NCBI RefSeq assembly: GCF_902686445.1
Contig: NC_062213.1
Coordinates: forward strand, 4,461,241-4,525,240
DNA: 64,000 nucleotides
Source of the DNA: Sciurus carolinensis
Lineage: Eukaryota; Chordata; Mammalia; Rodentia; Sciuridae
Direction: 5' to 3'
Under the pieces are notes generated by a model, which worked only from the letters and a program-made list of their open reading frames with translations, was not told the DNA's origin and did not search any database. The position numbers were made by a program, and so were the translations under genes. Each line of letters opens with the position of its first letter. Positions within the stretch are counted from its first letter, which is position 1. Shown here in pieces: positions 45,880 to 58,182 of the stretch.

Positions 45880-46780
45880 ATTTTAAAAATGAAACTTATC
45901 CACACTATTCTAAGTGTATAATTTGATTTATAGACTTGTACAAAATCGCCATGATCTAACTTAAGAACACTTCCATCGCCCCTTAAAAAAAAAAAAAAAA
46001 AAAAAACCACGCCACACCCAATAGCCACTCCCAGTCTGCGGCAACCTCCCATCTCTCTCCATTGATTTGCCGGGTTCTGGGTGTCTTGTGCAAATGAGAT
46101 CATACCACAGGTGTTCCCGTGCCCAATGTCATTTTGCATGCCGCTTCTTAGGCTAGTCTGCATAGGGCATGTGTCAGCACCGCCACCTTCCAGTTGGTTC
46201 ACCAACCCTTCCACTGTATGTGTTCGCTGCACTTCACTCGTCTGCTCTCAGTTGATAGAAATCTGGGTTGTTCCCCCTGGGGGGCCATCTGAATAAGATG
46301 TCTATGAACACTTGTGTAAAACTGGTATAGTCCTATGCTTTCATTTCTTCTAAGTAGGTACTTGGAGAATTGCTGGGTCACAGGTAGCTGAGTAAGGTTT
46401 GGAAAACTTCAGTACCGTTTTCCAGAGTGGCTGGATCATTTTACATTCTCACCAGCAATGTATGAGATTCCAAAAATCTCCATATCCTTGTTATCTGCCT
46501 CCTGTTTTTTTCTGGTGGGTTTAATGTGTTACCTCATTGTGATTATGATTTGCATTTCCCCATTGACTTTGTGCCTCTTTTCATGTGCTTATTGATCATG
46601 TGGACCTGTGTCAGAAATGTCCAAGTCCTTTGCCCATTTTGAATTAGACTCAATAAGAAGGCAACCTAAAAATTCATTTGTTTAAATTACAAGTCCTTTA
46701 TTGGTCAATGGTTTGCAGATATTTTCCCTTAGGGTATTGGTTGTCTTTTTAAGTTGGTTCTGCAGGAACGAATTTTCATT
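45880..46780 (-). repeat. L1MA/L1MB-type LINE 3' segment, antisense
   Basis: ATTTGCCGGGTTCTGGGTG, CTTGGAGAATTGCTGGGTC, TTCCAGAGTGGCTGGATC, CACCAGCAATGTATGAG, TTTGCATTTCCCCATTGAC and TTTTCATGTGCTTATTG are in exact antisense L1 order. The A22 run at 45985-46006 sits inside it. ORF2 is broken by many stops. Confidence 0.85.
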
Positions 46781-47100
46781 GAGCACATTTAAAAGTATTA
46801 AACTGAGTATGTAGAAATAAATTTTAGATGTTTTAACTTATTGATTATATTTAAAGTGCTCAACATATTTTGACATATATATACACAGTGAAATTATTCC
46901 TATAGTCAAGTAATTTAAACTGTCTTTACAAGGTAACATTTTTTATAAGAGCACTTGACATCTTAGCAAATTTCCAGTGTACAATGTTAACAACAGTCAT
47001 CATGCTGTACATGAGGTGTCTAGACTTATTCATCTATGTAATTGTAACTTTGTAGAATTTGGTACATTGATTTTATATCCTGTAATCTCAGTTCATTTAA
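46781..47100 (-). repeat. further old L1 3' sequence, antisense
   Basis: GTGCTCAACATATTTTGACAT, TATATACACAGTGAAATTATTCC and CATGCTGTACATGAGGTGTC resemble another L1 3' UTR piece, probably a separate insertion or a rearranged part of the preceding one. Confidence 0.55.
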
Positions 47101-47364
47101 TAGCTTCAATGATTTTTTTGGTTGAAAGTTTTGAAATAAAGTTTTAAATTTGATTATCTGTTTGAATGCTGATTGGAAATGTTCACATGTTTATATTATA
47201 TTGCTTTCAAGTATTTATTATTTGGAGACTATATATTTTCTCCCATCTAGGGATACAATGGGTCTGGTCATTTGTTCTAGGTCCTTCAATTAGATTTTAC
47301 ATACAGGTCCTGGACCATTCTTGGAAAATTTCTAGAAACCCTATTGATTTGTCACTGTTATGAA
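47101..47364. other. AT-rich intergenic DNA
   Basis: Nothing recognised; LINE-derived sequence is possible. Confidence 0.3.
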
Positions 47365-47700
47365 TGGGATCATAATGGAAAGGAGACAAACAGCAGAGAA
47401 AGGGAATGGCCAGGAGGAGGGGAGGGTGCAGGGATGCACTGGGGAATGAAATCTCCCAAGTCAGGCTATGTCCATGTCTGAGCGGAGCGCAGTGAATCCT
47501 GCTTCTACCCATGATCATAACGTACTGATCAAAATAGGAAGTCAGGAGAATAGGTGGTTCGGGGAAGGGAGGGTGGGGAAAAAAGGCAGGAGGTGGGGAA
47601 CAAGATTGATCTAATTGTGTGTATGCACAAATATGGCATAATGAGTTCTACCATGTAATTATGATGTACCATAATTACAAATATGATTTTAGGCCTTTTT
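47365..47700 (+). repeat. rodent (sciurid-type) L1 3' UTR fragment
   Basis: Purine-rich GGAAAGGAGACAAACAGCAG and GGCCAGGAGGAGGGGAGGG, then TGTGTATGCACAAATATGGC, TGAGTTCTACCATGTAATTATG and TGTACCATAATTACAAATATG fit a sciurid L1 3' UTR. Confidence 0.55.
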
Positions 47701-48823
47701 GTTAATAAAGCCATTTTTGAATATACATCTGATTCTTCACCTGAATATTATGTTTTAACAAAATTTAGACTTAGGGTTTTCTGGATTTATTAGGTATGCA
47801 ATTACAGCATGAGTTTTTCAGGTACTTGTTCAACTTTTCACATTGTGCTTGCTAATATCTGAAAATGCTAATAGTTTTTGGCAGATTGACTTTATAATGT
47901 GGAATAGCAAACATCTACATTGGAACATTAAGGTCATTTTCATTAAAACTCAGAACAAATAATACTTTCTACTGAATTATAGTTTGCATATAACTTAACT
48001 CAAGAATTACTACTAACATGAAATGCCAATTGAGTAGTCATTTATATGATTTTTTTAAATGCTCCTTTACCATGTAATCCCTTGTATCAACAGACTAGGA
48101 TTCTGGATACCAAATTATTTTTGTATTATTTCTTGGACTAAAACCAACTTGCCTACTGTCTACTGATGTTGCAGGTTGGGTTCCAGGGAAATCAATTCCA
48201 AGGAGACCGATTGCAGCTCAGCTGAGGGAACAAGTCAGGCAGGTTGGACAGCCCAAGCTGAACTACGGGTCCCACAGGGGACACTGGACATGGATAGCAC
48301 CTCAGAGTTGTGTTGGGCTGAGGCAAGGGGGCCAGACCTATTTTTCCACTAGGAAGGGAGGGTGTATAACCCTGGAACTTGGGCGAGTCAGCTCTGCAGG
48401 AAAGGTTAACGCCCAGAGAGGGACTCAGCTGGGAGCCATGGGCCACAAAGCTCCATCACCTAGGAGTGATTCTGTCAACAAGAGGGGCAGGGAGATGTGT
48501 CTTGGCCCACAGCATCTGCTACAGTTGTCTTCCATTTATATTCACAAATACAATCTAAATTTTTCCTCCTCTTGGACAGCAGTCCTCCAGGGAAGAGCTC
48601 TGTGCTCCTTCAGGGGTGGGCCTGCCCTCCCATGGTGGGCGTTTGCTTGATTTTGTGGCTTGGTTAATTTTATGAGGCTGGCAAGTTGCTTTCCCCCCAC
48701 TTTGCCTTTGGCAGAGATAAACTGACACTTTAGAACACCATGTGCTTCATAAACTGTTCTGAGACTAGTGGGGATTGAAGAGGGCAGGCACTTATTAGAT
48801 GCTCCCTTGGAAATCCCTCTGCC
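47701..48823. other. intergenic DNA, nothing firm
   Basis: AT-rich to 48.15 kb, then mixed. No gene or firm repeat. Confidence 0.35.
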
Positions 48824-49087
48824 ATAGATGGTCACCCCCAAATTCATGTGTTGATCCTAATCCTCAATGTGATGGTGTTAGGAAGTGGGACCTTCGGAGG
48901 TCATAAGGTCAGAGCCCTCTTTTTGCCATGTAAGGTCACAAGAAGGTATCCATCTGCACCCCAGAAAGGGCCCTCACCAGAACCTGACCATCTTGTCACC
49001 CTATCTTAGGCTTCTTGTCTTAACTGAGAAACTTGCTTGAGCCACTTAGCCTATTGTATTGTCGTAGGATCCCAAACACACCAAGAT
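48824..49087 (+). mobile_element. ERVL-MaLR LTR (MST/MLT1-like)
   Basis: CCCCCAAATTCATGTGTTGATCC, CAATGTGATGGTGTTAGG, AAGTGGGACCTTCGGAGGTC, GGGCCCTCACCAGAACCTGACC and GCCACTTAGCCTATTGTATTG occur in LTR order. About 260 bp, with no internal sequence attached. Confidence 0.85.
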
Positions 49088-49554
49088 GCCCTCAAAAAAA
49101 ACTTTCACACATTTGTGATAATCTGATCCAGATAACTAAGACTTCAGGTTACTGTTCTTTAACAGTACCTATGCCATTTAACATAACACATGTATTCTCT
49201 AAACAATAGAGTAAAAAATGAAGTATTAAAACTATTCAGATTTCACCTGTGTATGTGCGGGTTTGGGATACAACCCCCCCCCCATCTAATTTGATCCATG
49301 TAATAACATGCTTTTAATGTTGTAGTTAACCCAGTTATGGTGACAATTGGCTTAAATGATCTCCATGTTTTTAGACCTCCGTTTTCTTTTTGAAGTAAAA
49401 ATCCCTGGGAAATAACTAAGGCCATACATAACTGGGTTCATCTCGCTTTCACATATGAGCAGTCAGAATTGAGAGTACTGCATTATATTGTTAAAGAATC
49501 CCAAGTTAGGGAAGATAAAGTATCAATGATTTAAACCGATTTGCCACCCCCCTC
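49088..49554. other. AT-rich intergenic DNA
   Basis: It contains a C10 run at 49274-49283. Otherwise unassigned. Confidence 0.3.
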
Positions 49555-49555
49555 A

Positions 49556-49587
<32 letters not shown>

Positions 49588-49588
49588 A
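49555..49588 (+). repeat. A-rich tract
   Basis: A20 followed by G and A12, with a GG end; possibly a retroposon tail, but the element before it is not recognised. Confidence 0.95.
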
Positions 49589-49858
49589 GGCCAACGCCCA
49601 GATTGGGTTAAAGAAAATTCACTGAAACTTGTATTGAAAGAAGTCAGCTCTGTGGCTATGAGAAACTCAGACCCTGGTCCTTTAGCCATTTATTTTTAGC
49701 TGTCTTCATACAAATTTCAGGACCATGCAAACAAAGCTGGGATGGATTTATTGATTTCAGACACTGAAATGGGATGAAGGGCTATTTTATATTGATAAGT
49801 GTTCCAACTCACAATGGAGACAAAATAGTTGAAACTAGTATGCTCAGTACATAGATTT

Positions 49859-49860
<2 letters not shown>
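49589..49860. other. unidentified sequence between two A-tracts
   Basis: About 270 bp bracketed by long A-tracts on the same strand. This could be a retroposed sequence with its tail at 49861, but no parent was recognised. Confidence 0.25.

Positions 49861-49891
<31 letters not shown>
49861..49891 (+). repeat. A31 tract
   Basis: An uninterrupted run of 31 A. Perfect length suggests a young or unstable tract. Confidence 0.97.
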
Positions 49892-49894
<3 letters not shown>

Positions 49895-51450
49895 AGGTGC
49901 TGAGCATGAATAATTGCACTCATGTGACTCTTCCTTTCCCCCAGTCCTGCTGAAATGGTCGATCTAATAAAAGCAAAGTCTCCAGGGCCAGGGTATTCTT
50001 GGGGAGCCCCATTTTGAACCTCAGGTGGTTATAACAGGCCTTGTTGCAGGCCCAGTGCTGGCAGGGACTCTGCTTTTAGGTTTGCCCTCATCTTTGAGGA
50101 CCCAGATGTTCTAGGGAGGCTCAAAGCATTAACAAGGTCAAAAAGAGGGTTACTCTGAACTGGAAAGCAAACACTGTCCCAGGGAGTGGAGTTACTAGGG
50201 GACACAGGAGACCAGAACACAGGTCTCATCTCAAGTCCTCACAGAAAAATCTAGCCAAAGATAAAAAGGCAGGAAATAGGTTGTGAGAATTCTTGTTGAG
50301 AGGAAAAAAAAACCCAGTTCCGCCGAGTGTTCCAGGTTCCCATCATTGACAAACTACCAACTCAGTGACTTAAGACAGTCCAGATTCCATCATGGGTCTG
50401 GGGGTCAACTGGGCTGAGGAGCGTAGGTCTGACTTGGCAAACTAGTGTTTATAGCTGGGTTTGTGTGTCTGTGTGGTCGTGGTTCATGAGGGTAGCAAGA
50501 GCTAGAGAGAACCCAGACTCATTTAGAGTTCTCTAGCGTGGTCTTGGTATTTGTCTTGTACTGAGCTTGTACTGATGAAGTTCTGGATCTCCCCTCCTGG
50601 ATGCTGAATCCCTGGAGGACACTCATTTCTGAGCAGAACTGTCCTGTTTTGATTTATTCCTCAGAACTGGAGGTAGGCTAGGGAGAGTTTCTCTGCCGAG
50701 TGGCCCTTCCCTCTGCGATCACGGAAGGGCTCCGAGTGTGGGGAGTGCCTCCTCTCCCAAACTCCCTCCCGAGCTGCCCACTGACTCTGCCCAGTGGTGA
50801 ACACCAGAGGAGTCCATTCGGACTGGGACCTTAGGGTTCTCAGATTATCTTCCCATAGGAGCCACTGTCCTTGTCTTGGCATGTACCTGCTACTGTTTAA
50901 GAAACCATGTGTTGTGTTAGTATTGCCACGTCTGACTTACATTTATTAAGAATGAAGTCAGTCACTAGGCTAGCTGTGTTATTCTCTTGGACTACTGGAA
51001 GGGGAAGGGGGACTACTGGGGAGGCAGAGGGCTTCAAAAGGTGCCAGTTCACATTCTGGATTCATCCTTCACGCAGATACAAGACTGAAGAAAAGTGAAA
51101 TGCCACATAGGTCGCGAACATCCTTCTACGTGGATGATACACTTAACTGTAAAAGATGTTCATGATTCTCAAACTGGTTTATGAAACAATCTCCTAGCGG
51201 TAGACGTTGAGAGACATTTGTAAACTTGGCGACACCAAAAAGTTTCTATGTAACGGGGTTAGTCAGATTTTCTCCCTCTTGAACTAGTCTTTTAAAAACT
51301 GAGAAAAGCATCTGCTTCTGCTAGATATTAAGTTTGTCACAAAGTTGCATGTCTAATTTCTAGGTCTTCAAATTAGCTGTCCCAGTTGCAAAGTAATTTA
51401 CTAAGATTCTGTAGTCATAAATATAACTACAGATAGAGAAAATGTCTTCC
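49892..51450. other. intergenic DNA, nothing recognised
   Basis: Mixed composition. No gene or firm repeat. Confidence 0.4.
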
Positions 51451-51528
51451 TTTGGTGCTGGGGATTGATCGGGGGCCCAGCGTGTGCTGGCAAGTGTTCC
51501 GGCACTGAACTTCACTCCTAGCCCACCC
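51451..51528 (-). mobile_element. ID-type SINE
   Basis: Read on +: TTGGTGCTGGGGATTGATC, GTGTGCTGGCAAGTGTTC, CGGCACTGAACTTCACTCC and TAGCCC is the reverse complement of the tRNA-Ala-derived ID SINE of rodents (GGGCTGGGGAT... A box, ...GGTTCGATCC B box). Diverged. It supports a rodent origin. Confidence 0.75.
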
Positions 51529-51589
51529 TCCTCACTGCTTCCCATTTCTTTATACATTTACTCACCTGACCTTTTACTTAGAAGTCTAA
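51529..51589. other. short intergenic stretch
   Basis: Nothing recognised. Confidence 0.3.
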
Positions 51590-51770
51590 ACAAGATGACA
51601 TACATCTGAACATTCCAGGCAGAGAGCGAGTGTGAATAAGGTCCCAGGGAAGAGGCATATTAGTCAGAGGGAGAGGACCATAAGATGACATTGGCAAAGC
51701 AAGCGAGGGTCATTCCAGTCCTGTGAGGACTTTGCATTGTATCCCAAGGATGGAAGACACAGAAAAGTCA
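51590..51770 (+). repeat. ancient interspersed repeat (L2/CR1-like)
   Basis: ACATTCCAGGCAGAGAGCG, ATAAGGTCCCAGGGAAGAGG and GAGGACTTTGCATTGTATCCC resemble a widespread old mammalian repeat. The family name is uncertain. Confidence 0.4.
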
Positions 51771-52817
51771 CGTATCAATTAATACAAACGTGTTGTTTAA
51801 TGGCTATGTGATAATTGTATTTTTAACTAATTAATCAAAATCCTATGGATATTTAAGCTGCAGTTTTGTTATATTGAGCAAGGTGAAGAGTGTATACATT
51901 TGTCTGTTTGTGAGGTTATGACCTTAAGTTCCTTGAGCTGTGTTAGAGTAAGCTTATCAGCTGCCCTTTAAGTGGTCACAGCTCAACTGGACATCATGCT
52001 GACGTAAGGGTGAGCAGGTGGTCAGCATTAGGTGGTCATCAGTATCTTAGATGCTGGCCATGATGGTCACGCAGGCCATTTTTGTTTTGACATGAGCAGG
52101 AAAAGTGCCGAAGGCAGCAGGTCATGCCCCACATTGGTCTTCTACCTCCCAGGGACTGGTCCCTGGCAGCTACAGTTCCAGAGGCCCTTTGTTGTACTAT
52201 GGGGGTCAGACTCCACCCCACAGAAGCCCTCAGGCAGGGTTTGGAGGGTGTATAGGGAGCAAAAGCCATGCTGCTCCTACAAGAGGCTGGCAGGGCAGCT
52301 GGGCTCGATTCTACAGTGTTCTCAGACAGGGCCCTCTTCCCTCCGTCACCCACCTCCTTCCTGCTGCTGATTTGCATGATGACCACCGATGACAGTTTCT
52401 TGCTATTCCTGGCCTGGGTGGTGCTGTCCAACTTTCAGATTCTGAAAAATTAGAGCTAGCAGGAGCCGTCCTTAACCTTCCAGAGCTTCCCAAGTTCCTT
52501 ATAAATGCCCAATTCCCCGTTTTAAATCCCTGCTTGACATACCAAGAGTGGTTTTCCTACCTATTACCAATTATGAAGAACTTTTCCACACATTTGTTGA
52601 CCATGTGCTGACCTGCAAGGATCATTTGCTTTTTACTTGAGGATTTTAAAGTGTTATTTTTCTTAAACTGGTTTGTAAGTACTCTTTAAAGTCAGGTATG
52701 ATCAGCACATAGATTGAAAATTTCTAGTTAAAATTCAAATTTGAAAAATGTTAAGTGTTTTAGTGTTTAAAAAGTGCAAACCTCAGAACAGGATTAAAGA
52801 TTGTGCTAGGAAAGGTC
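51771..52817. other. intergenic DNA, nothing recognised
   Basis: The 52030-52450 part is GC-richer with open frames on both strands but no domain. No gene supported. Confidence 0.4.
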
Positions 52818-52985
52818 CCTGGGGTTCTAAGTGCCATTGAGCCAGCTGATCTTCCTAGTGGGGGACTATCCTGTACAATATGGAATATCCAGCAACATTC
52901 CTGGTCACTACCCAGTTGTGACTACCAAAGCTGTCTTAGACATTGCCATGTGCCCCTGTGCTAAAGATGCTGCCTATGACAATCC
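52818..52985 (-). mobile_element. MER20-like hAT-Charlie transposon
   Basis: Read on +: GTGGGGGACTATCCTGTACAA, CCAGCAACATTCCTGGTCAC, CCCAGTTGTGACTACC, GTCTTAGACATTGCCATGTG and CCCCTGTGCTAAA occur in antisense order of a MER20-type non-autonomous element. About 170 bp. Confidence 0.65.
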
Positions 52986-55559
52986 ACCATCTTCCACCTG
53001 TGTCCCGTCCAAACTCTGCAGGTAAATGTCCTTGTAATATGATCTCCAGCATGCCATCAGTTATGAGGTCTCTGCTGCAATCCAGTGAGACCCAGCTCTA
53101 GATTCCCATTCTGAAAGTAACTTCTGTCCATTGTCATGGTATAGTCGCTCTAGAGGCAGCTTCTGAGCAAGGATCTGCAGGGCACTTTGCTACTGTTCCT
53201 TTCTCTTTTCCATTTCTTTACCAGTTTCCTGGGATTATCTTCCATGTAAAGGATACATCAAGTTAAGCTCAAGTTACCCAAGGGATTACTACTACTGGAG
53301 GACTCTGGGAGCCAGCATAGAACCTGCAGCTCAGGGTCATCCCACACCAGTGGCAAGGGATTCGGAGCGTTTGTGCATTGATTCAGTTCCTGACCAGAGT
53401 GGCTTCCAAGGGTGCAGATTCTCAGGTGCTTCAGGAATGTGGGTCATGCAAACAGAGCAAACTCCACTGGTTGGAGACAGCTGTGGGTGAAGAGAGACTG
53501 CTTGGTCATCGCGTGCACTAAAATTGGAAGACACAAGGGTGGCACCTGCACCTGTTGTCATGAATCATTGAAGTTCTTGTTGCTGGAAACTGGTGCTAGC
53601 CCTTTCTACAACCCTGGAGGAACCATGTGAAATGGTTGGGGAAGAGCATAATCCTATATGCTGTCCCGATGGCCAGGTGGTAACTGCCTTACAGTTCTAG
53701 GTTTGTACTTGAGCCCCAAATTGGAAAGTGGGCTCCTGCAGGCAGCCAAGTAGAGGTTCCGAGACAGAAAGCCAGGTGCATCAGTGTGGATCATGGCGGA
53801 ATTAGACCACCCTTCTGCACTGCTGCAGCCACTCTGGAGCAGAGGCAGGAAGAGCGAGAGATGGGCAGAAATGCCCAGGACACTCACACCCCTACATTCC
53901 CATCTTCCTAAGCCTTTGGATTCTTCCACATTTTACTGAGGAAGTTCTGGCATAACTTATTAGCTGGTAGAGATAGGCTTTTGGAGACTTGCAAGGCCAC
54001 TTCCTCAGGGGAAATTGGTACAGGATCTTTAAGTAGGGGGCTGAGTCTTTGGACAGGCAAGAAGGGGAAACTAACACAGTGGTGGAGTTTGGTAGGATAT
54101 GGGAGTTTGATTTGAATAGTATCCCGATTTGAATTTGAGGGTTCTAACTTCCACAGAGCCCTGAGATGGATAGTAAGCTAAATTGCGATTATTTCATCAC
54201 TGGAAGGATCAAAATCTCGGTTTGACTTTACAATAAATGGACTCTACAGCTATAGGCAGAGAAATTCTTTTAGGGAAATCTTAGAAGCTTTCCAGCTCTG
54301 TAACAATGTCTTGTACTGAAAATGCAAAGATCTGAACTCGTCATTTTCAATTCTTAGGTGAAGTGAAAAATAGCCAGCTCCCATACCCCATCAAATGCCA
54401 TGTAATTCAGGGTACCAAAGCCCTAGGTTGGGGGCAGCTGGCAGGGGGAAATCATTGTAGGAATTTCAAGCAGTAATTATTTAAGTCAGGGAATCACATA
54501 CCTACAAAATCACCAAGTGGCTAGAGAGCAAAAAGTGGGACAAACTCTGACTTTAGATTCACTGCCATGGAGAACAAGATGGCAGCTGCTACCCAGAGTT
54601 TAGGTCCTTAAGGAAATTGCTAGAATTTCACAGCTCTTCTACAGGCCTGGGGAAGGATAACAGAAAACTCAGAGGACACCAAAGTTCACATTTAGCAAAT
54701 AAGTACATCAGAGAGGAAGAAAGGTTCTGCCTCAATTTCACATTTCCAGGCTTCGCATGAGCATTTCTCATTAGCAAAATGTAAATTACGTCTAGGACCT
54801 GGGAGGTAAGGGACTCTGGCAGATGGCGTCACTGAACTTCTGTGCCAGGCGGGAGAGCAAAATGAATTCTGGTCGTCTTCCCCCAAGCAAACAAGAGCCA
54901 GCACAGAAACCAGAGTGTGTTACCGAGTTTGCAGAGGTCCTGAAATGGTGAAAACTCAATTTGGCAAGGGAATTGAACAGGAAAAAGTTTTTACTGAAGA
55001 CCTGATCCTACACTTTGTTTTGTTCAAATATATTAGACAATGGGGTTTAAAGTTAGTGCTCAGCATTTGCAGAGTTTTGAAAGCAATTGTTCAGAAAGAT
55101 GCCTTATCAATTACAGTAATTGGAGACATGAGATTCATTGCTAAATGTGTCAAATGCTTATTTTAGAATCTATTTTTGTGTCTTGGCCAAGTTTAATGTT
55201 TGATAAATCTTAGTGCCTCTGTTATTTGCTCAGAAAAAGTGATCAATGGCTTCCCAGTATCTTAGAGCAAAATAAACTGAATTATTTAAGAAATAGTAGC
55301 ATAAAGGTACATGATTTAAGCTTATAATTGTGTTTATTCCTAATTTAATTTCTCTTTTAAGGAAAGGAACTTTTCTACAGAACAATCAGACTTGAATAAC
55401 TGAGGACTTGGGGACCAAGAGAAAGCTTTGGACTCAGTATAGAAGGAAAGAACAAAGTAAAAATGTAAATCTTAAAACTCTCATTGGAGGCTCTTTTCTC
55501 AAGTAGAAAGGACAGTAGTGGGGCTGGTAGTTTGGTTCCTTACCTCCTCAGAACCTGTA
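52986..55559. other. intergenic DNA, nothing firm
   Basis: 53.0-54.1 kb is mixed and could include old retroviral DNA, but I could not identify a frame. 54.1-55.56 kb is AT-rich. No gene recognised. Confidence 0.35.
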
Positions 55560-56060
55560 ATAAAGTAATTACGAAAGTATTAAGTGCCACAAATGTGAAT
55601 AATCAGAAAGTGATTAAAATATGTAGTATAATGCAAGTGGGAAATTTTTAAAAATTCACTTTGATAATTTCCTAATCAGAGGTTGCTAATTGCATTAGGG
55701 AAAACATTTCTTTTTGTAGCAAAGTGTTAATAGGTTTCAGTAATTTAATGGTGATTACTTATTTCACCTCTGTAACACCTATAAAATTGCTAAAAACAAA
55801 ATTGAATTGCAGGTCTAGTTTATGTGAGACTATGCAAAAATTTAAATACGTGCACCTAAGGTGAAATTAAGATATCTGCCCTAATGGTTTGTTCCCTCTG
55901 TTCTTGTAAAGGAGTTTTTGTAAATTTTTCTATGGAAACCTAAGCATGTATAATTATTTGGTTTGTTATTAGGAGCATCTAAACATTAATATGCATCTTA
56001 TATACTGCTATAACAGAATGTTGATTTTTATAGACCTAAATATTGTGAATAGTAAGTGTA
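55560..56060. other. AT-rich non-repetitive block, possible conserved non-coding element
   Basis: About 500 bp without recognisable repeats, dense in homeodomain-type TAAT cores, including CTAATTGCATTAG at about 55687. An enhancer-like element is only an inference. Confidence 0.3.
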
Positions 56061-56299
56061 CATATCCCAAGTTCATGAATTCAAGTAAGTTTTTTCCCCT
56101 GACATCTTTTTACAGTCATTTAATTGAATTAGTAGTTAGTCTTTTCCCTTCCCCTCCCCTCTCTCCAGAGGACACTGAAAAAATAGTTTTTTCATGACAC
56201 CAGAATTTTCTGTGGAAAAATGTTTGCATTTAAAAAGTCATGACTTGTTCATATATGGAGTAATATGAAGATAATTGGCTAAGAAACAAACACCAATGC
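56061..56299. other. AT-rich intergenic DNA
   Basis: Nothing recognised. Confidence 0.3.
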
Positions 56300-57020
56300 C
56301 ATTTTTTTTTTTAAATGAGGGGAATGTCAGGTCAGCAGACCGATGGGAAGCACTCCCCCGGAGGCACGGCCATCTTGGGAGTGCGGTCGACACCGGCCGA
56401 CTCGTTACAAGGTTAGTTTTCCCGACTCTGGAGATTAGCCAAGGGCTTACAGCTGTAGGGGAACCTACTCCAACAGCCAGACCTCAGCAAGACCCACGGT
56501 CCTGAACACTGACTCGTTCCATTCCCGTTTCCCTTTCCTTAACTCCACAGAAGCCTTGCAACTGTGCAGGGCTGGGAGGGGCGGGTCAGGTGGAAGTTCT
56601 CCGGAAGCCTCACCAAGAACTTACTATTAGACCTGAAAAGCTGCAGGAAACTTGGGCCCCGCCCACGTCAGGTCTCTAGAAGACAAGCCAGGGTTCATCA
56701 AGAGCAGGCCAATTCTTGTGGAAACGGAGAAACTGATGTGGAGACATCTGTTGCCAAATGCCGGACCCCCCACACCCCCCAGGAAAAAAGAGGCATAGTA
56801 CCCGATTAGACACAAGGGCCCAAAGGCACATGGGAGGCTCATGGACACTTAAACCAGCCCTGGGCCGGGGACTGCCTTCCTCAATTCTGTAGGTTCATGA
56901 GCCCTAGACAGGCACCATGACCCATTAGAACCTCCCTGTGACCAGTGCCAACCCAGAAGTGTAGGATATTCCTAGAGCAAACCTCATCCAGGGCTCCCCT
57001 GTGCTGGAGCCTGGAGGTCA
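56300..57020. other. GC/CpG-richer island in AT-rich DNA
   Basis: Starting after a T10 run at 56302, the composition jumps, with CpGs at GTGCGGTCGACACCGGCCGAC (about 56380). It may be an inserted element such as an unrecognised lineage-specific LTR. No frame or domain was found. Confidence 0.3.
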
Positions 57021-58049
57021 TCCAGAGCCAGACCTGTCAGGAGAGCCTCTGATGCCAGTGGCCTGATCTGTCTGACTTTGTGATTGGTGGCCAGTGACTG
57101 GAGAATGGGTTTGGGGAGATCGCTGGGTGAAGGCTGCAGAGATCCTCATTTTTACTGCCTTATCAGCTAAAGGTAAGTTTAGATTTAGCAAATAAGAACA
57201 TAGGAGGCTCAGTCGAATTTAAATTGGAGATAAACAAGTCATTTTTTAGCATAAGTATGTCTCATGCAATTTTGGGCAGCTGAGTTCAAAGGACTGTACT
57301 AAATTGGATTCTTCAGTTTGGAGATTCTATTAGCGTAAACCAAATTAAACTGCAATATACTTAATTGGTGCTAAATAGAAGTGAGTACAAGGTTGAAAGA
57401 AAGTTTAACACTGCCAAGAAAGCAAATATAGTACATAAATTGGTGACCAATTATGTACACCCATTCAGAAGTTTCAGACTGCTGGTGTGAAAAAGGCCCT
57501 TCTGAGCTACTTCTAGTTTTTAAATAATTGGACTGAGACCCCTTGTGAGACCAATTACCATCCTGTTTTAATTTTTAAAATAAATCCCAGACACTCAATA
57601 TAGTATGGGGAGTAAATGCTTTAAATCTCCCTTGATCCCAAAGTAGAAATGATAACAAGACTGTTTAGAAGTGGCAGCCACGTGGAGAAGCAGGGGACCA
57701 CGGGTGGCCTACTGGGACCTGGGTCTGGAAACAGCCAGGTGGCCAGCAGTCCCAAACTTGATCTCGAGGCAATAAACCTGGCCTGAGTAGAATCATAAGC
57801 AGGCTCCCCGCAAGTGCGGGGCTGGTAGGAGAGTCAGGTCTAAGGTTACCGTGGGCCTCCACATTCACAGGGAGCCTTGGGAACACCGGTGGCTACCAGG
57901 CCACAGACACACTCAGCTGACTCGTCCTTACGGTTGCCACGGCCACTCTCACGTGCTGGAGATGCTGCTCCAGCCGACCCCTCCCCACCACCCAAGCTCA
58001 CCGGGGTGCAGTCTGCTGCCTAACTTGCACCTATGGTACCCAGAAGGCC
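57021..58049. other. intergenic DNA, nothing recognised
   Basis: AT-rich to 57.65 kb, then GC-richer. No gene. Confidence 0.35.
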
Positions 58050-58182
58050 CGTGGCGATCCCTTACTGGGCCACGCTCCAGAGTTCCATTCAGCAGGTCTG
58101 GGTGGGACCCTGAATTCCCCTTTCCAGTGGAGTTTCTAAGAGATGTGGTTGCTGCTGGTCTGGAGACCACACCTTGAGAACT
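58050..58182 (+). mobile_element. MER5A hAT-Charlie transposon (3' part)
   Basis: ACTGGGCCACGCTCCAGAG, TTCAGCAGGTCTGGGTGGG, TTTCTAAGAGATGTGGTTG and GCTGGTCTGGAGACCACACC ending TTGAGAACTG match the MER5A order through its terminal repeat. Confidence 0.8.

Noticed and set aside
45985..46006. A22 tract as a SINE or retrocopy tail
   Set aside because: L1 antisense sequence continues on both sides in order, so the tract is an internal expansion in the LINE.
51451..51528. tRNA gene
   Set aside because: The tRNA-like boxes belong to a diverged ID SINE. No intact cloverleaf is present.
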